Shown here piece after piece: positions 51,602-60,078 of a stretch of DNA of 64,000 nt; positions within the stretch are counted from its first letter, which is position 1; every line of letters begins with the position of its first letter. The stretch comes from Planctomycetota bacterium (GTDB taxonomy: Bacteria > Planctomycetota > UBA8742 > UBA2392): the NCBI GenBank assembly GCA_020638675.1, contig JACKID010000001.1, forward strand, positions 1,116,001-1,180,000, read 5' to 3'. The notes beneath the pieces were generated by a model. It had not been told where the DNA came from and ran no database searches. It saw only the letters and a list, made by a program, of their open reading frames with translations. The position numbers were made by a program, and so were the translations under genes.

Positions 51602-51637
51602 AGGCCCGTTGCCCGCAAGGCAACGGGCCTTTCTCTT
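51602..51637 (+). terminator. Strong rho-independent terminator of the tiny unit
   Basis: A perfect 12-bp stem (51602-51613 with 51619-51630), loop CGCAA, followed by TTCTCTTT. Confidence 0.85.
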
Positions 51638-51691
51638 TGACAACTGGTGCGTTCACAACGGGGCGCGGTCGCGCGCGCCCCAAGACTTCAC

Positions 51692-51770
51692 AGCTCCGTA
51701 GACCAATCGGGTAGGAGTCGCCTGACTCAGAATCAGGACAGTGTGGGTTCGAATCCCTCCGGAGCTACCA
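51692..51770 (+). tRNA. tRNA with Leu anticodon CAG on a class I body
   Basis: Acceptor AGCTCCG/CGGAGCT, A73 and encoded CCA. The D arm has a normal GGG-containing loop; the anticodon stem CCTGA/TCAGG holds loop CTCAGAA, so the anticodon is CAG (reads CUG, Leu). The variable region is only ACAGT, whereas tRNA-Leu normally has a long arm. The T stem has one T-T mismatch; the T loop TTCGAAT is normal. First of six tRNA-like genes in 630 bases. Confidence 0.75.
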
Positions 51771-51789
51771 ATGCAAGGCGCGAAGCCTG

Positions 51790-51829
51790 CCGGCCGATGA
51801 CTGGTCCTGAGTGGACCGGCGTCGGCCGG
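51790..51829. other. Long GC-rich hairpin between array tRNAs 1 and 2
   Basis: An 8-bp outer stem CCGGCCGA/TCGGCCGG and a 7-bp inner stem around loop TGAGT. There is no T loop or anticodon, so it is not a tRNA. It may guide processing of the array transcript. Confidence 0.5.
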
Positions 51830-51831
51830 GA

Positions 51832-51917
51832 GAGCGCTGTTCCCCTCGGCCGGCTGTAAACCGGCTGCCGTATGAAGGAGGGGTGGAGGGCAAGTGGTTC
51901 GATTCCACCAGCGCTCA
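51832..51917 (+). tRNA. Divergent tRNA-Tyr(GTA)-like gene, D arm nearly absent
   Basis: Acceptor GAGCGCT/AGCGCTC, discriminator A, then CCC instead of CCA. The anticodon stem GCCGG/CCGGC holds CTGTAAA (GTA). Only eight bases separate position 9 from the anticodon stem, too few for a D arm, while the variable region is about 27 bases. CCCCTC of the D region could pair with GAGGGG of the variable region. The T loop TTCGATT is normal. A canonical tRNA-Tyr exists at 57380, so this copy is not needed for decoding. Confidence 0.5.
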
Positions 51918-51955
51918 CCCGCAAACACATCGGCGACGCGAAAGCGGCGCCTTAT

Positions 51956-52034
51956 GCCGGGGTAGCCCAACGGGGCAGGAGGCACACGGTTGAGAGCCGT
52001 GGCAGTGCGGGTTCGAATCCCGCTCCCGGTACCA
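51956..52034 (+). tRNA. tRNA with Leu anticodon GAG on a class I body
   Basis: Acceptor GCCGGGG/TCCCGGT with two G-T pairs, A73, CCA encoded. The D arm resembles array tRNA 1; anticodon stem CACGG/CCGTG with loop TTGAGAG gives GAG (Leu). The variable region is GCAGT (short); T stem GCGGG/CCCGC is perfect. As in tRNA 1, a Leu anticodon sits on a short-variable-arm molecule. Confidence 0.75.
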
Positions 52035-52039
52035 ATTCA

Positions 52040-52127
52040 GGAGAACAAACCGGTCGGGCGTACCGGTGCCGGTTGCTAACCGGTCGGCCGTGAAAGCGGT
52101 GTGGTTCGAGTCCACTGTTCTCCGCCA
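52040..52127 (+). tRNA. tRNA-Ser(GCT)
   Basis: Acceptor GGAGAAC/GTTCTCC, G73 and CCA. The anticodon stem GCCGG/CCGGT encloses TTGCTAA (GCT). The variable arm is long, as expected for serine. The D arm is built on two ACCGGT copies that can form a 6-bp stem with a 7-base loop, and one T-stem pair is mismatched. Confidence 0.7.
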
Positions 52128-52159
52128 TGTATTTGTGCTGAGCGAGCACGCGAGTCGAA

Positions 52160-52232
52160 GTACAGGCCGGCTTCGGAAGCCGGCGAGGCTGCAAACCTCG
52201 CGAAGCCGGTTCGACTCCGGCCCTGTACTCCA
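52160..52232 (+). tRNA. tRNA-Cys(GCA) with hairpin-like D arm
   Basis: Acceptor GTACAGG/CCTGTAC, T73 (the cysteine discriminator) and CCA. The anticodon stem CGAGG/CCTCG encloses CTGCAAA (GCA). The D region is a 7-bp hairpin CCGGCTT-CGG-AAGCCGG without the usual T8, A14 or G18G19 pattern. T arm GCCGG-TTCGACT-CCGGC is perfect. Confidence 0.7.
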
Positions 52233-52238
52233 GGTCAT

Positions 52239-52324
52239 GGAGGGTGGTGCCCAATGGTGGGCAACCGGTCCCGAAAACCGGGCCATCGGAGACGATGGGG
52301 GTTCGATTCCTCCACCTTCCGCCA
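52239..52324 (+). tRNA. tRNA-Ser(CGA)-like gene
   Basis: Acceptor GGAGGGT/ACCTTCC (one G-T), G73, CCA. The anticodon stem CCGGT/ACCGG holds CCCGAAA: anticodon CGA, but position 33 is C instead of the nearly universal T. The D arm is TGCCCA-ATGG-TGGGCA, a tight hairpin. The variable arm is long and ends in ATCG-GAGA-CGAT. Confidence 0.6.
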
Positions 52325-52395
52325 ATGCTGGCGGGGTGTTTCAAGAAACCTGCAACGCCGGCGCCGCGTTGGAATACCGACGCTAGAGTGCGCCC

Positions 52396-53178
52396 ATGGA
52401 AAACACGCCATTGCTGATCCTGCCTCCCCGACACGGACCTGATGCACAGGCCCTGTGGCGCGCTGCCGTTCGGTGCGGCTGGGACATCCAGCGCCTAGGC
52501 AACTGGCAGGAGCCGATACAAGGTGATGGCAGGCGTGTGGTGATCTACGGTGAGCCGCTCTTCGCGCAGGCCGTTGCAGATCGCGCAGGCTTGGTGCTCG
52601 TGTACCCGCATGACAACTTCTTGCCGAGTATTGATCGTCGCTTCACTTTGAGGGACGTGACGCTAGCCACGCTTGCCGAAGCGCGCTCGATTGCTGACCG
52701 GCGCTTTGTCAAGCCAGCCAACGATAAGTCGTTCCTTGCGCAGGTCTACGCATCCGGTGCCGACCTGCCGGAGGGCGCGGGAGAAGACACGCCTGTGCTG
52801 GTGTCCGAGGTGGTGGACTGGGATGCGGAATTCCGCTGCTTCGTTCGTGAGCGCGAACTGGTGACCTACTCGCCGTACCTGCGGGGCGGACGTCTGGCAG
52901 ATGGCCAAGACGAAAGCTGGCCGATCTCCGACGAAGAGCGCCTGCAGGTTGAGACATTTGTTTGGGACTTTCTTTCTTCAGAGGCGACGCCGCTTCCACC
53001 GGCGTTCGTATTGGACGTCGGCAAGATTCGAGGGAGCGGTCTAGCGGTGGTTGAGGCGAATACTGCTTGGGGCGCAGGCATCTGCGGAGCCGATCCGGAG
53101 ATGGTACTCGAGACACTGAAGCACACCTGCTGGCCGCGCGACGCTGTGCCAGACGAAGCGATTGCATTCTGTCGCTAG
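52396..53178 (+). CDS. ATP-grasp domain protein (R2K/DUF4343-like)
   Basis: A 260-residue protein with ATP-grasp features. RFVKPANDKSFLAQVY supplies the nucleotide-binding lysine; VLVSEVVDWDAEFRCFV is the central strand-loop; FVLDVGKIRGSGLAVVEANTAWGAG provides the metal-binding Asp/Glu/Asn. The VVEANxAWGAG ending is typical of the ATP-grasp group formerly called DUF4343, seen in many bacteria and phages. It would form an amide or peptide-like bond; substrate unknown. It starts 71 bases after the last array tRNA and converges with the next gene. Confidence 0.78.
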   Translation: MENTPLLILPPRHGPDAQALWRAAVRCGWDIQRLGNWQEPIQGDGRRVVIYGEPLFAQAVADRAGLVLVYPHDNFLPSIDRRFTLRDVTLATLAEARSIADRRFVKPANDKSFLAQVYASGADLPEGAGEDTPVLVSEVVDWDAEFRCFVRERELVTYSPYLRGGRLADGQDESWPISDEERLQVETFVWDFLSSEATPLPPAFVLDVGKIRGSGLAVVEANTAWGAGICGADPEMVLETLKHTCWPRDAVPDEAIAFCR

Positions 53179-53192
53179 GGCGTGCGGCGCGT

Positions 53193-56100
53193 CTATTTGC
53201 CCCAGGGCAGCTTGGGGATTTCGATGGGTGGGTCCTTTGGCGGGTCCTTGGGTAGCTCGGGCGCCTTGAACTTGCCTTCGGCGATGTCCTTGGCGACCTT
53301 CAGCCCGTCCTTCTGGAAAGCCGGGAAGTCGTTCGCGTACTTCTCGGCGAGCTTCGTGAAGTCCTTCTTGAAGTCGCCGATGCCGACCATGGTGCCGATC
53401 TGCTTGATCAACTCGGTCTCCGTCGGCGCGAGCAGCCCGGGCGCGTACTCGCCCTTTTCATTGAACAGCCGCAGTCGCATAGGCATGCCGGTCGGGCCGT
53501 AGCTGGCCTGCAGCTTGTTCCAGGCGAACGTGAAGTAGTCGGCCGGTATGCCGAGGATCGTGTTGACTCCGTCCTTCTTCGCGGCAAAGCCCTCTTTCAG
53601 CACGACGGCGATGGTCAGCCCCTTGAGGTCGTTGCTTCCGCTGTCGGGCCCGTCGATGCGGCGCACTTTGCCGTCCTGCTCAATGCTGCTTGCCGTGATG
53701 TTTGCCGTGTCCATGAGCTTGAACGGCAGGTTGAAGTTGTCGTTCAGCTGTACACCGGTGTAGCGCAACGTGCTGACGATGCCGTCCACGAGGCCGCGCG
53801 TGCCGGGTTGTTTCAGCGCAGGCGAGAAGTTGCTTTGCGCATCCAGCAGCGCCCAGTCTAACGCGACTCCCTTCGTGCCCTGCGCTGCAACGAACGAGTT
53901 GAACGCCGTGCAGAACTCCTTGGCCGGAATGCCAAGAATCGTGCCTTGGCCCGCCTTCGGGCTGACGGTGAAGTTGGCCGCGCGCAGGCGCAGGCGGAAG
54001 TTGCCGAGGTCGTGGCTGTCCGCGCCGGAGCTCCTCAATGTGCGCGGGTTGCCGGATGTGTCCACGCTTTCGCACTTGATGACCGTTTGCGGCGCGATCG
54101 TCAGCGGCAGGTTGAAGCGCGAGTTCAGTTGCGCGCCGGTGTACTGCAACGTGCCGGCGATCGAATCGACAATCCCACGCGTGCCGGGCGACAGAAGCTC
54201 AGGCGCAAAGTTGCCCTGCTTGTCGAGTATGCCCCAGTCAAATGCGAGTCCGCCGTCGCCCTGCGCCGTGATGAAGTTGTTGAAGGCCTGGCAGAAATCC
54301 TCGGCCGGAAGGCCAAGAATGTTCGGCTCACCTGGCTTGGGCGATACAGTGAAATTCGACGCGCGCAAGCGAATGCGCAGGTTCTTGAAGTCGTCGCTGT
54401 CAGCCCCCGGGCTGCGCAGGGTGCGGACGGTGCCGTCTGTCTCTACGCTCTCGCACTGGATCATGGCGTTGGGCGACAGTTTGAAGGGCAGCTTGAACTG
54501 GGTGTTCATCTGCTGCCCGCTGTAGCTCAGCACGCCCGCAAGCGCATCGACGATACCGCGCAGCCCGGGGCTCTCCAGCGCCGGGCTGAAGGTCCCCGCT
54601 TCGTTCATGATACGCGTGCGGATCGACAGGCCGTCTGGGCCGAGCGTTGCCATGAATGCGTTGAATGCACGGCAGAAATCGTTGGCCGGCAACCCGATGA
54701 TCGACGTCTGCCCGGGCTTGGGGGCGATGGTCGTGTCGCGCAGGTTCAACCCCACCCGCAGATCATTCAGGTCGTGTCGCGCTTCGCCGTCAAGGCTCAG
54801 CTTCGGGTCGCGCACGGTGCCGTCGGCATTCATGCTGGCCAAGCCGAAGGTGGCGCTGCTGCTGACTTCGAAGGGCAGGTCGATCAGCGACTTGATCTCC
54901 GGTGCGGTCAACGTCAGCGCATTGATCACGGCGTCGATGAACGCGCGCAGGCCCGGCTTCTCAAGGTCGAGCGCGATCCGGTTCTTGCTGCCCTGGAAGC
55001 CAACGATCACATCCAGCCCGCCCATGCCGTCGATGACCCGGTTCAACCCACGCGTCACAAACGTACCGGGCAGCCCGGCGAGATCGCCTTCAGGGTCCGC
55101 GAAAGACAGCCCCTTCACCTGCAGGCGCATGTGCACCTTGATGCCGTCGTGCCAGCTGAGCGCGGACTCGGGCGTCGCGTAGCGTCCGTTGGAGTCGACC
55201 GTGCCGAAGCTGATCGTCGCCTGGTCGTTTGCCAGCTTCAGGGGCGAGCCCCCGGCCAGATCAAGGATCGGGTTAAGCGGGAAATCCTCTACCTGCACAC
55301 TGATGCCACTCGGCAGGAACGCGGACGCGGTAGTAGTGCCTCTGAAGCCACCAAACCATAGTGAGAAGCTTGCTTTGGCCGTATTCTTGAAGTTCGGGGG
55401 CTGGATCGAGCCGCTGAGTTGCAGGCGCGTTCGCCCGGAAAACTCCGCATGGTCCGAGGCAAAGTGCGTCACCATCAGGCGCGCGTCGCTCAATGTTCCG
55501 CCGAAGACTTTCGGGTCGACGAGGCTGGAGATGTTCACCGTCTTGATGCCTGCGGTGCCGTCCACCTGCTCAAGCGTGACCAGGTCCTTTGGGTCAAAGC
55601 GCACGGTCAGTCCGAGCTCGACGCGCCGCTCGGCCAGTCCGTCGAGATTGCCCGCGGCCTTGACCAGCATCGGCTGCTTGTAGAGCACGGGGTCGCTGCT
55701 GACGGATTCGGCAGAGAGCTCCAGGTCAGTGACCTTGTAGGCGAAGCGATTCTTGTCTTCCCGCCCGAAAGTAACTGCCAGTTCGTCCAGACTTGCATGC
55801 TTGATGACGACTGTGGGCTCCGCGTCGATGGCCCCGAGCGCTTCTTCTACATAGGACGCTCGGCCGGATGGTCCGAGCTCTTCCGGCTCTTCTTGCGGGG
55901 GTGGCGGCTCTGATGGCTCTTCGTCTGGCGGAGCTTCCTTCTCTTCCATGTACTCGTGAAGCTTTTCCATCCAGTCGCGCAGACTGTCGATTTCTTCGCT
56001 TTGCAGGATGTCCTTCACCTGCTTCAGGTAGTCGTTCAGCTCGGGCTGATTCGTATCGGTGGGAACGTCGGCCGTTTCGGGCTCAGCCTTTTCTTTGCGC

Positions 56101-56516
56101 GGCCCCTGATAGCGGATCGCCGTTGCACGGATGTCGTTGACTACAAAGCGGCGCTCCAGCAGCGGCCAGAACTCGATGTCGAGCTTCGCTGAGCCGAGGT
56201 ACGCAACCTCGTGCTCGCGCCCGTCGCCGAGGTCCTGCCAGACGCGCATTTCGTCGATCTCAAGCTTTGGGCCGAAGATGCTGAAGTGCACTCGGCCGAC
56301 CTGCGCCTCTCCACCCTTGCCGGCGTAGGCTTTGCCCTGCGCGACAAGCTGGTCGGCGATCACGCCGTCGATCATCAGCCAGTAGACGATGATCGCAACA
56401 CCGAACAGCAGGGGCAACGCGACCGCGGCCTTGAGTCGGAGGAAGCGGACTTTCTTTGGGGCCTTGGGCAGCTCCGCCTCGGGAGCCGCCTGCGGCTCAG
56501 TTTCCGAGGAAGACAT
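53193..56516 (-). CDS. Large single-pass protein, TIGR03545-like, with C-terminal repeats
   Basis: A 1107-residue protein with an N-terminal membrane helix (AVALPLLFGVAIIVYWLMIDGVI) and a large extracytoplasmic part. The N-terminal half (EAQVGRVHFSIFGPKLEIDE, AYLGSAKLDIEFWPLLERR, then a Pro/Glu-rich linker) resembles the TIGR03545 family, usually paired with a TIGR03546 gene; such a gene overlaps upstream here. The C-terminal half has about four units of about 127 residues, each opening with G[LI]PA..F[CT] (DNA around 54700, 54318, 53940 and 53560). This makes it about twice the usual length. Function is unknown; the fold may be AsmA-like, lipid- or envelope-related. Confidence 0.7.
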   Translation of the reverse strand: MSSSETEPQAAPEAELPKAPKKVRFLRLKAAVALPLLFGVAIIVYWLMIDGVIADQLVAQGKAYAGKGGEAQVGRVHFSIFGPKLEIDEMRVWQDLGDGREHEVAYLGSAKLDIEFWPLLERRFVVNDIRATAIRYQGPRKEKAEPETADVPTDTNQPELNDYLKQVKDILQSEEIDSLRDWMEKLHEYMEEKEAPPDEEPSEPPPPQEEPEELGPSGRASYVEEALGAIDAEPTVVIKHASLDELAVTFGREDKNRFAYKVTDLELSAESVSSDPVLYKQPMLVKAAGNLDGLAERRVELGLTVRFDPKDLVTLEQVDGTAGIKTVNISSLVDPKVFGGTLSDARLMVTHFASDHAEFSGRTRLQLSGSIQPPNFKNTAKASFSLWFGGFRGTTTASAFLPSGISVQVEDFPLNPILDLAGGSPLKLANDQATISFGTVDSNGRYATPESALSWHDGIKVHMRLQVKGLSFADPEGDLAGLPGTFVTRGLNRVIDGMGGLDVIVGFQGSKNRIALDLEKPGLRAFIDAVINALTLTAPEIKSLIDLPFEVSSSATFGLASMNADGTVRDPKLSLDGEARHDLNDLRVGLNLRDTTIAPKPGQTSIIGLPANDFCRAFNAFMATLGPDGLSIRTRIMNEAGTFSPALESPGLRGIVDALAGVLSYSGQQMNTQFKLPFKLSPNAMIQCESVETDGTVRTLRSPGADSDDFKNLRIRLRASNFTVSPKPGEPNILGLPAEDFCQAFNNFITAQGDGGLAFDWGILDKQGNFAPELLSPGTRGIVDSIAGTLQYTGAQLNSRFNLPLTIAPQTVIKCESVDTSGNPRTLRSSGADSHDLGNFRLRLRAANFTVSPKAGQGTILGIPAKEFCTAFNSFVAAQGTKGVALDWALLDAQSNFSPALKQPGTRGLVDGIVSTLRYTGVQLNDNFNLPFKLMDTANITASSIEQDGKVRRIDGPDSGSNDLKGLTIAVVLKEGFAAKKDGVNTILGIPADYFTFAWNKLQASYGPTGMPMRLRLFNEKGEYAPGLLAPTETELIKQIGTMVGIGDFKKDFTKLAEKYANDFPAFQKDGLKVAKDIAEGKFKAPELPKDPPKDPPIEIPKLPWGK
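53520..54700 (-). repeat. Protein-coding repeats of about 381 bp in the TIGR03545-like gene
   Basis: Repeat landmarks at the protein level: GLPANDFC, GLPAEDFC, GIPAKEFC and GIPADYF, each followed by a strand-rich stretch containing SPGxRGIVD-type and NxQFxLPF-type motifs and ending with R.LRLRASNFTVSPK-like sequence. Copies diverge at DNA level, so the duplication is old. Confidence 0.65.
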
Positions 56517-57018
56517 ACTTCAGTCCTTTGAAAATCCACACCTTGGAAGCCCACTTCAGCAGCTTCGACTTTTTCAGCTTCCTTTCCATCAGCGGGCGCC
56601 ACCTGGCCCAGACGAAGGTCATCCCGACGAACAGCGGAATGGCGATCACCAGCCAGACGAAGATGGCGCCGGCCACGTCGAAGTAATCCAGCCGCAGCCA
56701 ACTCAGAATGGGCGACCGGGCCGCGGCGATCAGGACGCCTTGGGGTGCGATATCCACGGCCACTGCGCCGGCCGGTCGAATCAGCGGGCCCTGCAGCGCC
56801 CAGCCGATCAGGCGAAACAGCCCGAAGGCAAACATGGCGCTGCCGAAGTGCAGGTTGACCAGGATGATTGCGATAAACACGCAGACCGTCGCCAGCCCGG
56901 GTGGCAGCAGCCCGGCAAGGGCGCCTAGCGTGAAGCCGAGGCCGACCTGCCACGGCCGCAAATCCGCATTGAGCGTTTTGTACAGCCAGCGGGTGAATTT
57001 GATGATTGTCAGCCACAT
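56497..57018 (-). CDS. DUF2062/TIGR03546-like membrane protein
   Basis: A 173-residue protein with about four membrane helices (TLGALAGLLPPGLATVCVFI, AIILVNLHFGSAMFAFGLF, IFVWLVIAIPLFVGMTFVW). The N-terminal LNADLRPWQVGLGFTLGA is typical of DUF2062-type proteins such as the TIGR03546 partner of TIGR03545. It overlaps the large gene by 20 bases, indicating coupling and a shared function. Confidence 0.75.
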   Translation of the reverse strand: MWLTIIKFTRWLYKTLNADLRPWQVGLGFTLGALAGLLPPGLATVCVFIAIILVNLHFGSAMFAFGLFRLIGWALQGPLIRPAGAVAVDIAPQGVLIAAARSPILSWLRLDYFDVAGAIFVWLVIAIPLFVGMTFVWARWRPLMERKLKKSKLLKWASKVWIFKGLKYVFLGN

Positions 57019-57117
57019 GGGAGGGCCTCACGAAGCCTTTCCGGCGGGAGTGAGATGGTACCGCAGACGGGCGTAAGGGCAACCGTGGCAGGGGATTGGA
57101 ATTCCCTCGTTCACCCA

Positions 57118-57145
57118 TTGCGGAGTGGAAGCCTGTTGCTATCTT
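57118..57145 (+). promoter_or_regulatory. Candidate promoter of the tRNA-tuf operon
   Basis: TTGCGG (57118-57123), 16 bases, TATCTT (57140-57145) preceded by TG (extended -10); transcription would start about 18 bases before tRNA-Thr. Confidence 0.5.
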
Positions 57146-57170
57146 CTTCGCTCCAATTTTGGCGCGAGGC

Positions 57171-57245
57171 GCCGGCGTAGCTCAATGGCAGAGCACTGGT
57201 TTTGTAAACCAGCGGTTGCGAGTTCGAATCTCGCCGCCGGCTCCA
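57171..57245 (+). tRNA. tRNA-Thr(TGT)
   Basis: Acceptor GCCGGCG/CGCCGGC, T73, CCA encoded; anticodon loop TTTGTAA (TGT); short variable region; T loop TTCGAAT. A regular structure, first of the tRNA set upstream of tuf. Confidence 0.95.
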
Positions 57246-57379
57246 GCTACCGGCTATGGCGGAACTCGCGCAAGTGTGTAAAGAGTGCGCCGCGGCGGGC
57301 CAGCAGTTGACTGAAACGCCCCGGCGTTTTGAAAACAGAAGACCGGCAGGCGCGGCAAAGACCGACGCTTGGAACTCAC

Positions 57380-57465
57380 GGGCGGATACCCAAGCGGTCA
57401 AAGGGGCCTGACTGTAAATCAGGTGGCAAATGCCTTCGCTGGTTCGAATCCAGCTCCGCCCACCA
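57380..57465 (+). tRNA. tRNA-Tyr(GTA)
   Basis: Acceptor GGGCGGA/TCCGCCC, A73, CCA; anticodon stem CCTGA/TCAGG with CTGTAAA; a normal class II variable arm and complete D arm. It provides the regular tyrosine tRNA. Confidence 0.95.
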
Positions 57466-57535
57466 GTATTACGGCCAGGGGTCGCGCCGCGAGCGAGCGC
57501 CGAAGCATGGCGCTGAGTCAGGTGAGAAGCAGCAA

Positions 57536-57611
57536 GCGGGCGTAGCTCAATGGCTAGAGCATCTGCCTTCCAAGCAGACGGTTGTGGGTTCGAGTCCCAT
57601 CGCCCGCTCCA
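57536..57611 (+). tRNA. tRNA-Gly(TCC)
   Basis: Acceptor GCGGGCG/CGCCCGC, T73, CCA; anticodon loop CTTCCAA (TCC); T loop TTCGAGT. Regular structure. Confidence 0.95.
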
Positions 57612-57672
57612 CCGAATCGCCGAGAGTTTTCGGCAGGGCGCCGGCAGCCAGGCGCCGGACAGGATTGAGAAG

Positions 57673-57747
<75 letters not shown>

Positions 57748-57897
57748 GTAACCGCGGCTTGCCGCGAAGCCGGTCAGGCAGCCCTCCGGGGCGCCGCCGG
57801 CAAGAGTAGTAAGGAAAACTTCAAGCACGGCCCGTGGTGGGAACGTGAGAGTTTTTGGGACAGCCCGGTTTGGGCACTTAGGGTAAAGGTATATGCT

Positions 57898-59097
<1,200 letters not shown>

Positions 59098-59111
59098 CAA
59101 TTGACGTCGGG

Positions 59112-59143
59112 AAGCGGCGGCGGCCGAGAGGCTGCCGCCGCTT
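59112..59143 (+). terminator. Hairpin after tuf
   Basis: A 13-bp GC-rich stem (59112-59124 with 59131-59143) with loop CGAGAG lies 14 bases past the tuf stop. rpmG follows closely, so it may only attenuate. Confidence 0.6.
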
Positions 59144-59164
59144 GTTCCCGAGAAGGAAGCAGGC

Positions 59165-59332
59165 ATGGCAGGCGACAACCGCGAATACGTGTTCCTTGAA
59201 TGCACCGAGACGGGCGTGCGGCACTACCGCACGGAAAAACGCGTCAAGGGCCAGGGCATCAAGAAGATCGAGCTGATGAAGTACAGCGCGAAGCTTCGCA
59301 AGCACACGTTGCACAAGGAAAAGAAGAAGTAG
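59165..59332 (+). CDS. rpmG: 50S ribosomal protein bL33
   Basis: A 55-residue protein: NREYVFLECTETGVRHYRTE at the start and KYSAKLRKHTLHKE at the end fit bL33. Three of the four cysteines of the zinc-binding form are missing, so this is the zinc-independent type. It lies in the standard place between tuf and the tRNA-Trp-secE-nusG set. Confidence 0.93.
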   Translation: MAGDNREYVFLECTETGVRHYRTEKRVKGQGIKKIELMKYSAKLRKHTLHKEKKK

Positions 59333-59339
59333 TGATGCA

Positions 59340-59400
59340 GTTCGTGGCTGGTGGTTTGTGGTTGGTAGTAACTGCAAACCACAAACTTCAAACCACGAAC
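59340..59400. repeat. 7-mer repeat hairpin between rpmG and tRNA-Trp
   Basis: The left arm 59340-59365 contains GTGGCTG, GTGGTTT, GTGGTTG; the right arm 59375-59400 contains AACCACA, AACTTCA, AACCACG, AAC. They are complementary at 21 of 26 positions. It ends eight bases before the tRNA. Confidence 0.75.
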
Positions 59401-59407
59401 TTGATCT

Positions 59408-59483
59408 ACGGCGGTAGCTCAATCGGTAGAGCAGCGGTTTCCAAAACCGCAGGTTGGGGGTTCGATTCCCTCCCGCCGTGCCA
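59408..59483 (+). tRNA. tRNA-Trp(CCA)
   Basis: Acceptor ACGGCGG/CCGCCGT, G73, CCA; anticodon stem GCGGT/ACCGC with loop TTCCAAA (CCA). Regular structure in the common position before secE. Confidence 0.95.
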
Positions 59484-59505
59484 GAAAAAAGACGCAGGGT
59501 AGAAC

Positions 59506-60042
59506 ATGGCGATGTTTGAGAGCTACAGGAAGGGTGCCGGCCGCAAACTGCGGACGTTTTCGACGTTCCTGCTGCTGACGTTGCTCGCCTGGGGCAGCTA
59601 TGCCCTGCTTGTTTACGGGAATACGCGCCTTGACCGTCTTCTCGGATTTGAAGACCCGGTGTTCGGCAAGCAGCTGATTTCCGGTGCGGGCACGCTGACC
59701 GAGTGGATCACCTGGAGTGTGTTCATGGCGGTGGCGGTGTTCGTCGCCGGGTTGTTCGGGCTGAGGGCGTTCCTGAATCGTCCCAAGTTCGCGGACCTGC
59801 TGATCGAAACCGAGGCGGAGTTGAAGCGCGTGCGCTGGGCGCCTCGCAAGGAAACAAACCGCGCCACTGGCGTGGTGCTGTACTTCGTATTCTGGTTCGC
59901 GTCGCTGATGTTCGTCTACGACCTCACGTTTTCGATGGGGACGGAGATGTTGCAGGGCAAAGCCTGGAACGAGGCCGGCTGGGGCCGCATCGTGACGATG
60001 GTGCTCCGTTTGGATGACAAGACGCCGGAAGGCGGGAGTTAG
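59506..60042 (+). CDS. secE: Preprotein translocase subunit SecE (long form)
   Basis: A 178-residue SecE, longer than the usual 60-120. Two extra membrane helices (residues about 18-38 and 66-88) precede the conserved region RPKFADLLIETEAELKRVRW and the essential C-terminal helix (TGVVLYFVFWFASLMFVYDL). It clamps SecY in the membrane. Position before nusG supports the call. Confidence 0.9.
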   Translation: MAMFESYRKGAGRKLRTFSTFLLLTLLAWGSYALLVYGNTRLDRLLGFEDPVFGKQLISGAGTLTEWITWSVFMAVAVFVAGLFGLRAFLNRPKFADLLIETEAELKRVRWAPRKETNRATGVVLYFVFWFASLMFVYDLTFSMGTEMLQGKAWNEAGWGRIVTMVLRLDDKTPEGGS

Positions 60043-60078
60043 ACCATCGCGAACCGAGACCAAAAGGAAGCCGGCGCC

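Noticed and set aside
51692..52324. A selenocysteine tRNA (selC) in the tRNA array
   Set aside because: None of the six anticodon loops contains TCA at positions 34-36, and all acceptor stems are 7 bp.
51420..53180. A prophage or integrative element around the tRNA array
   Set aside because: No integrase, direct-repeat attachment sites or phage genes were seen; the island can only be suspected from the odd tRNAs.
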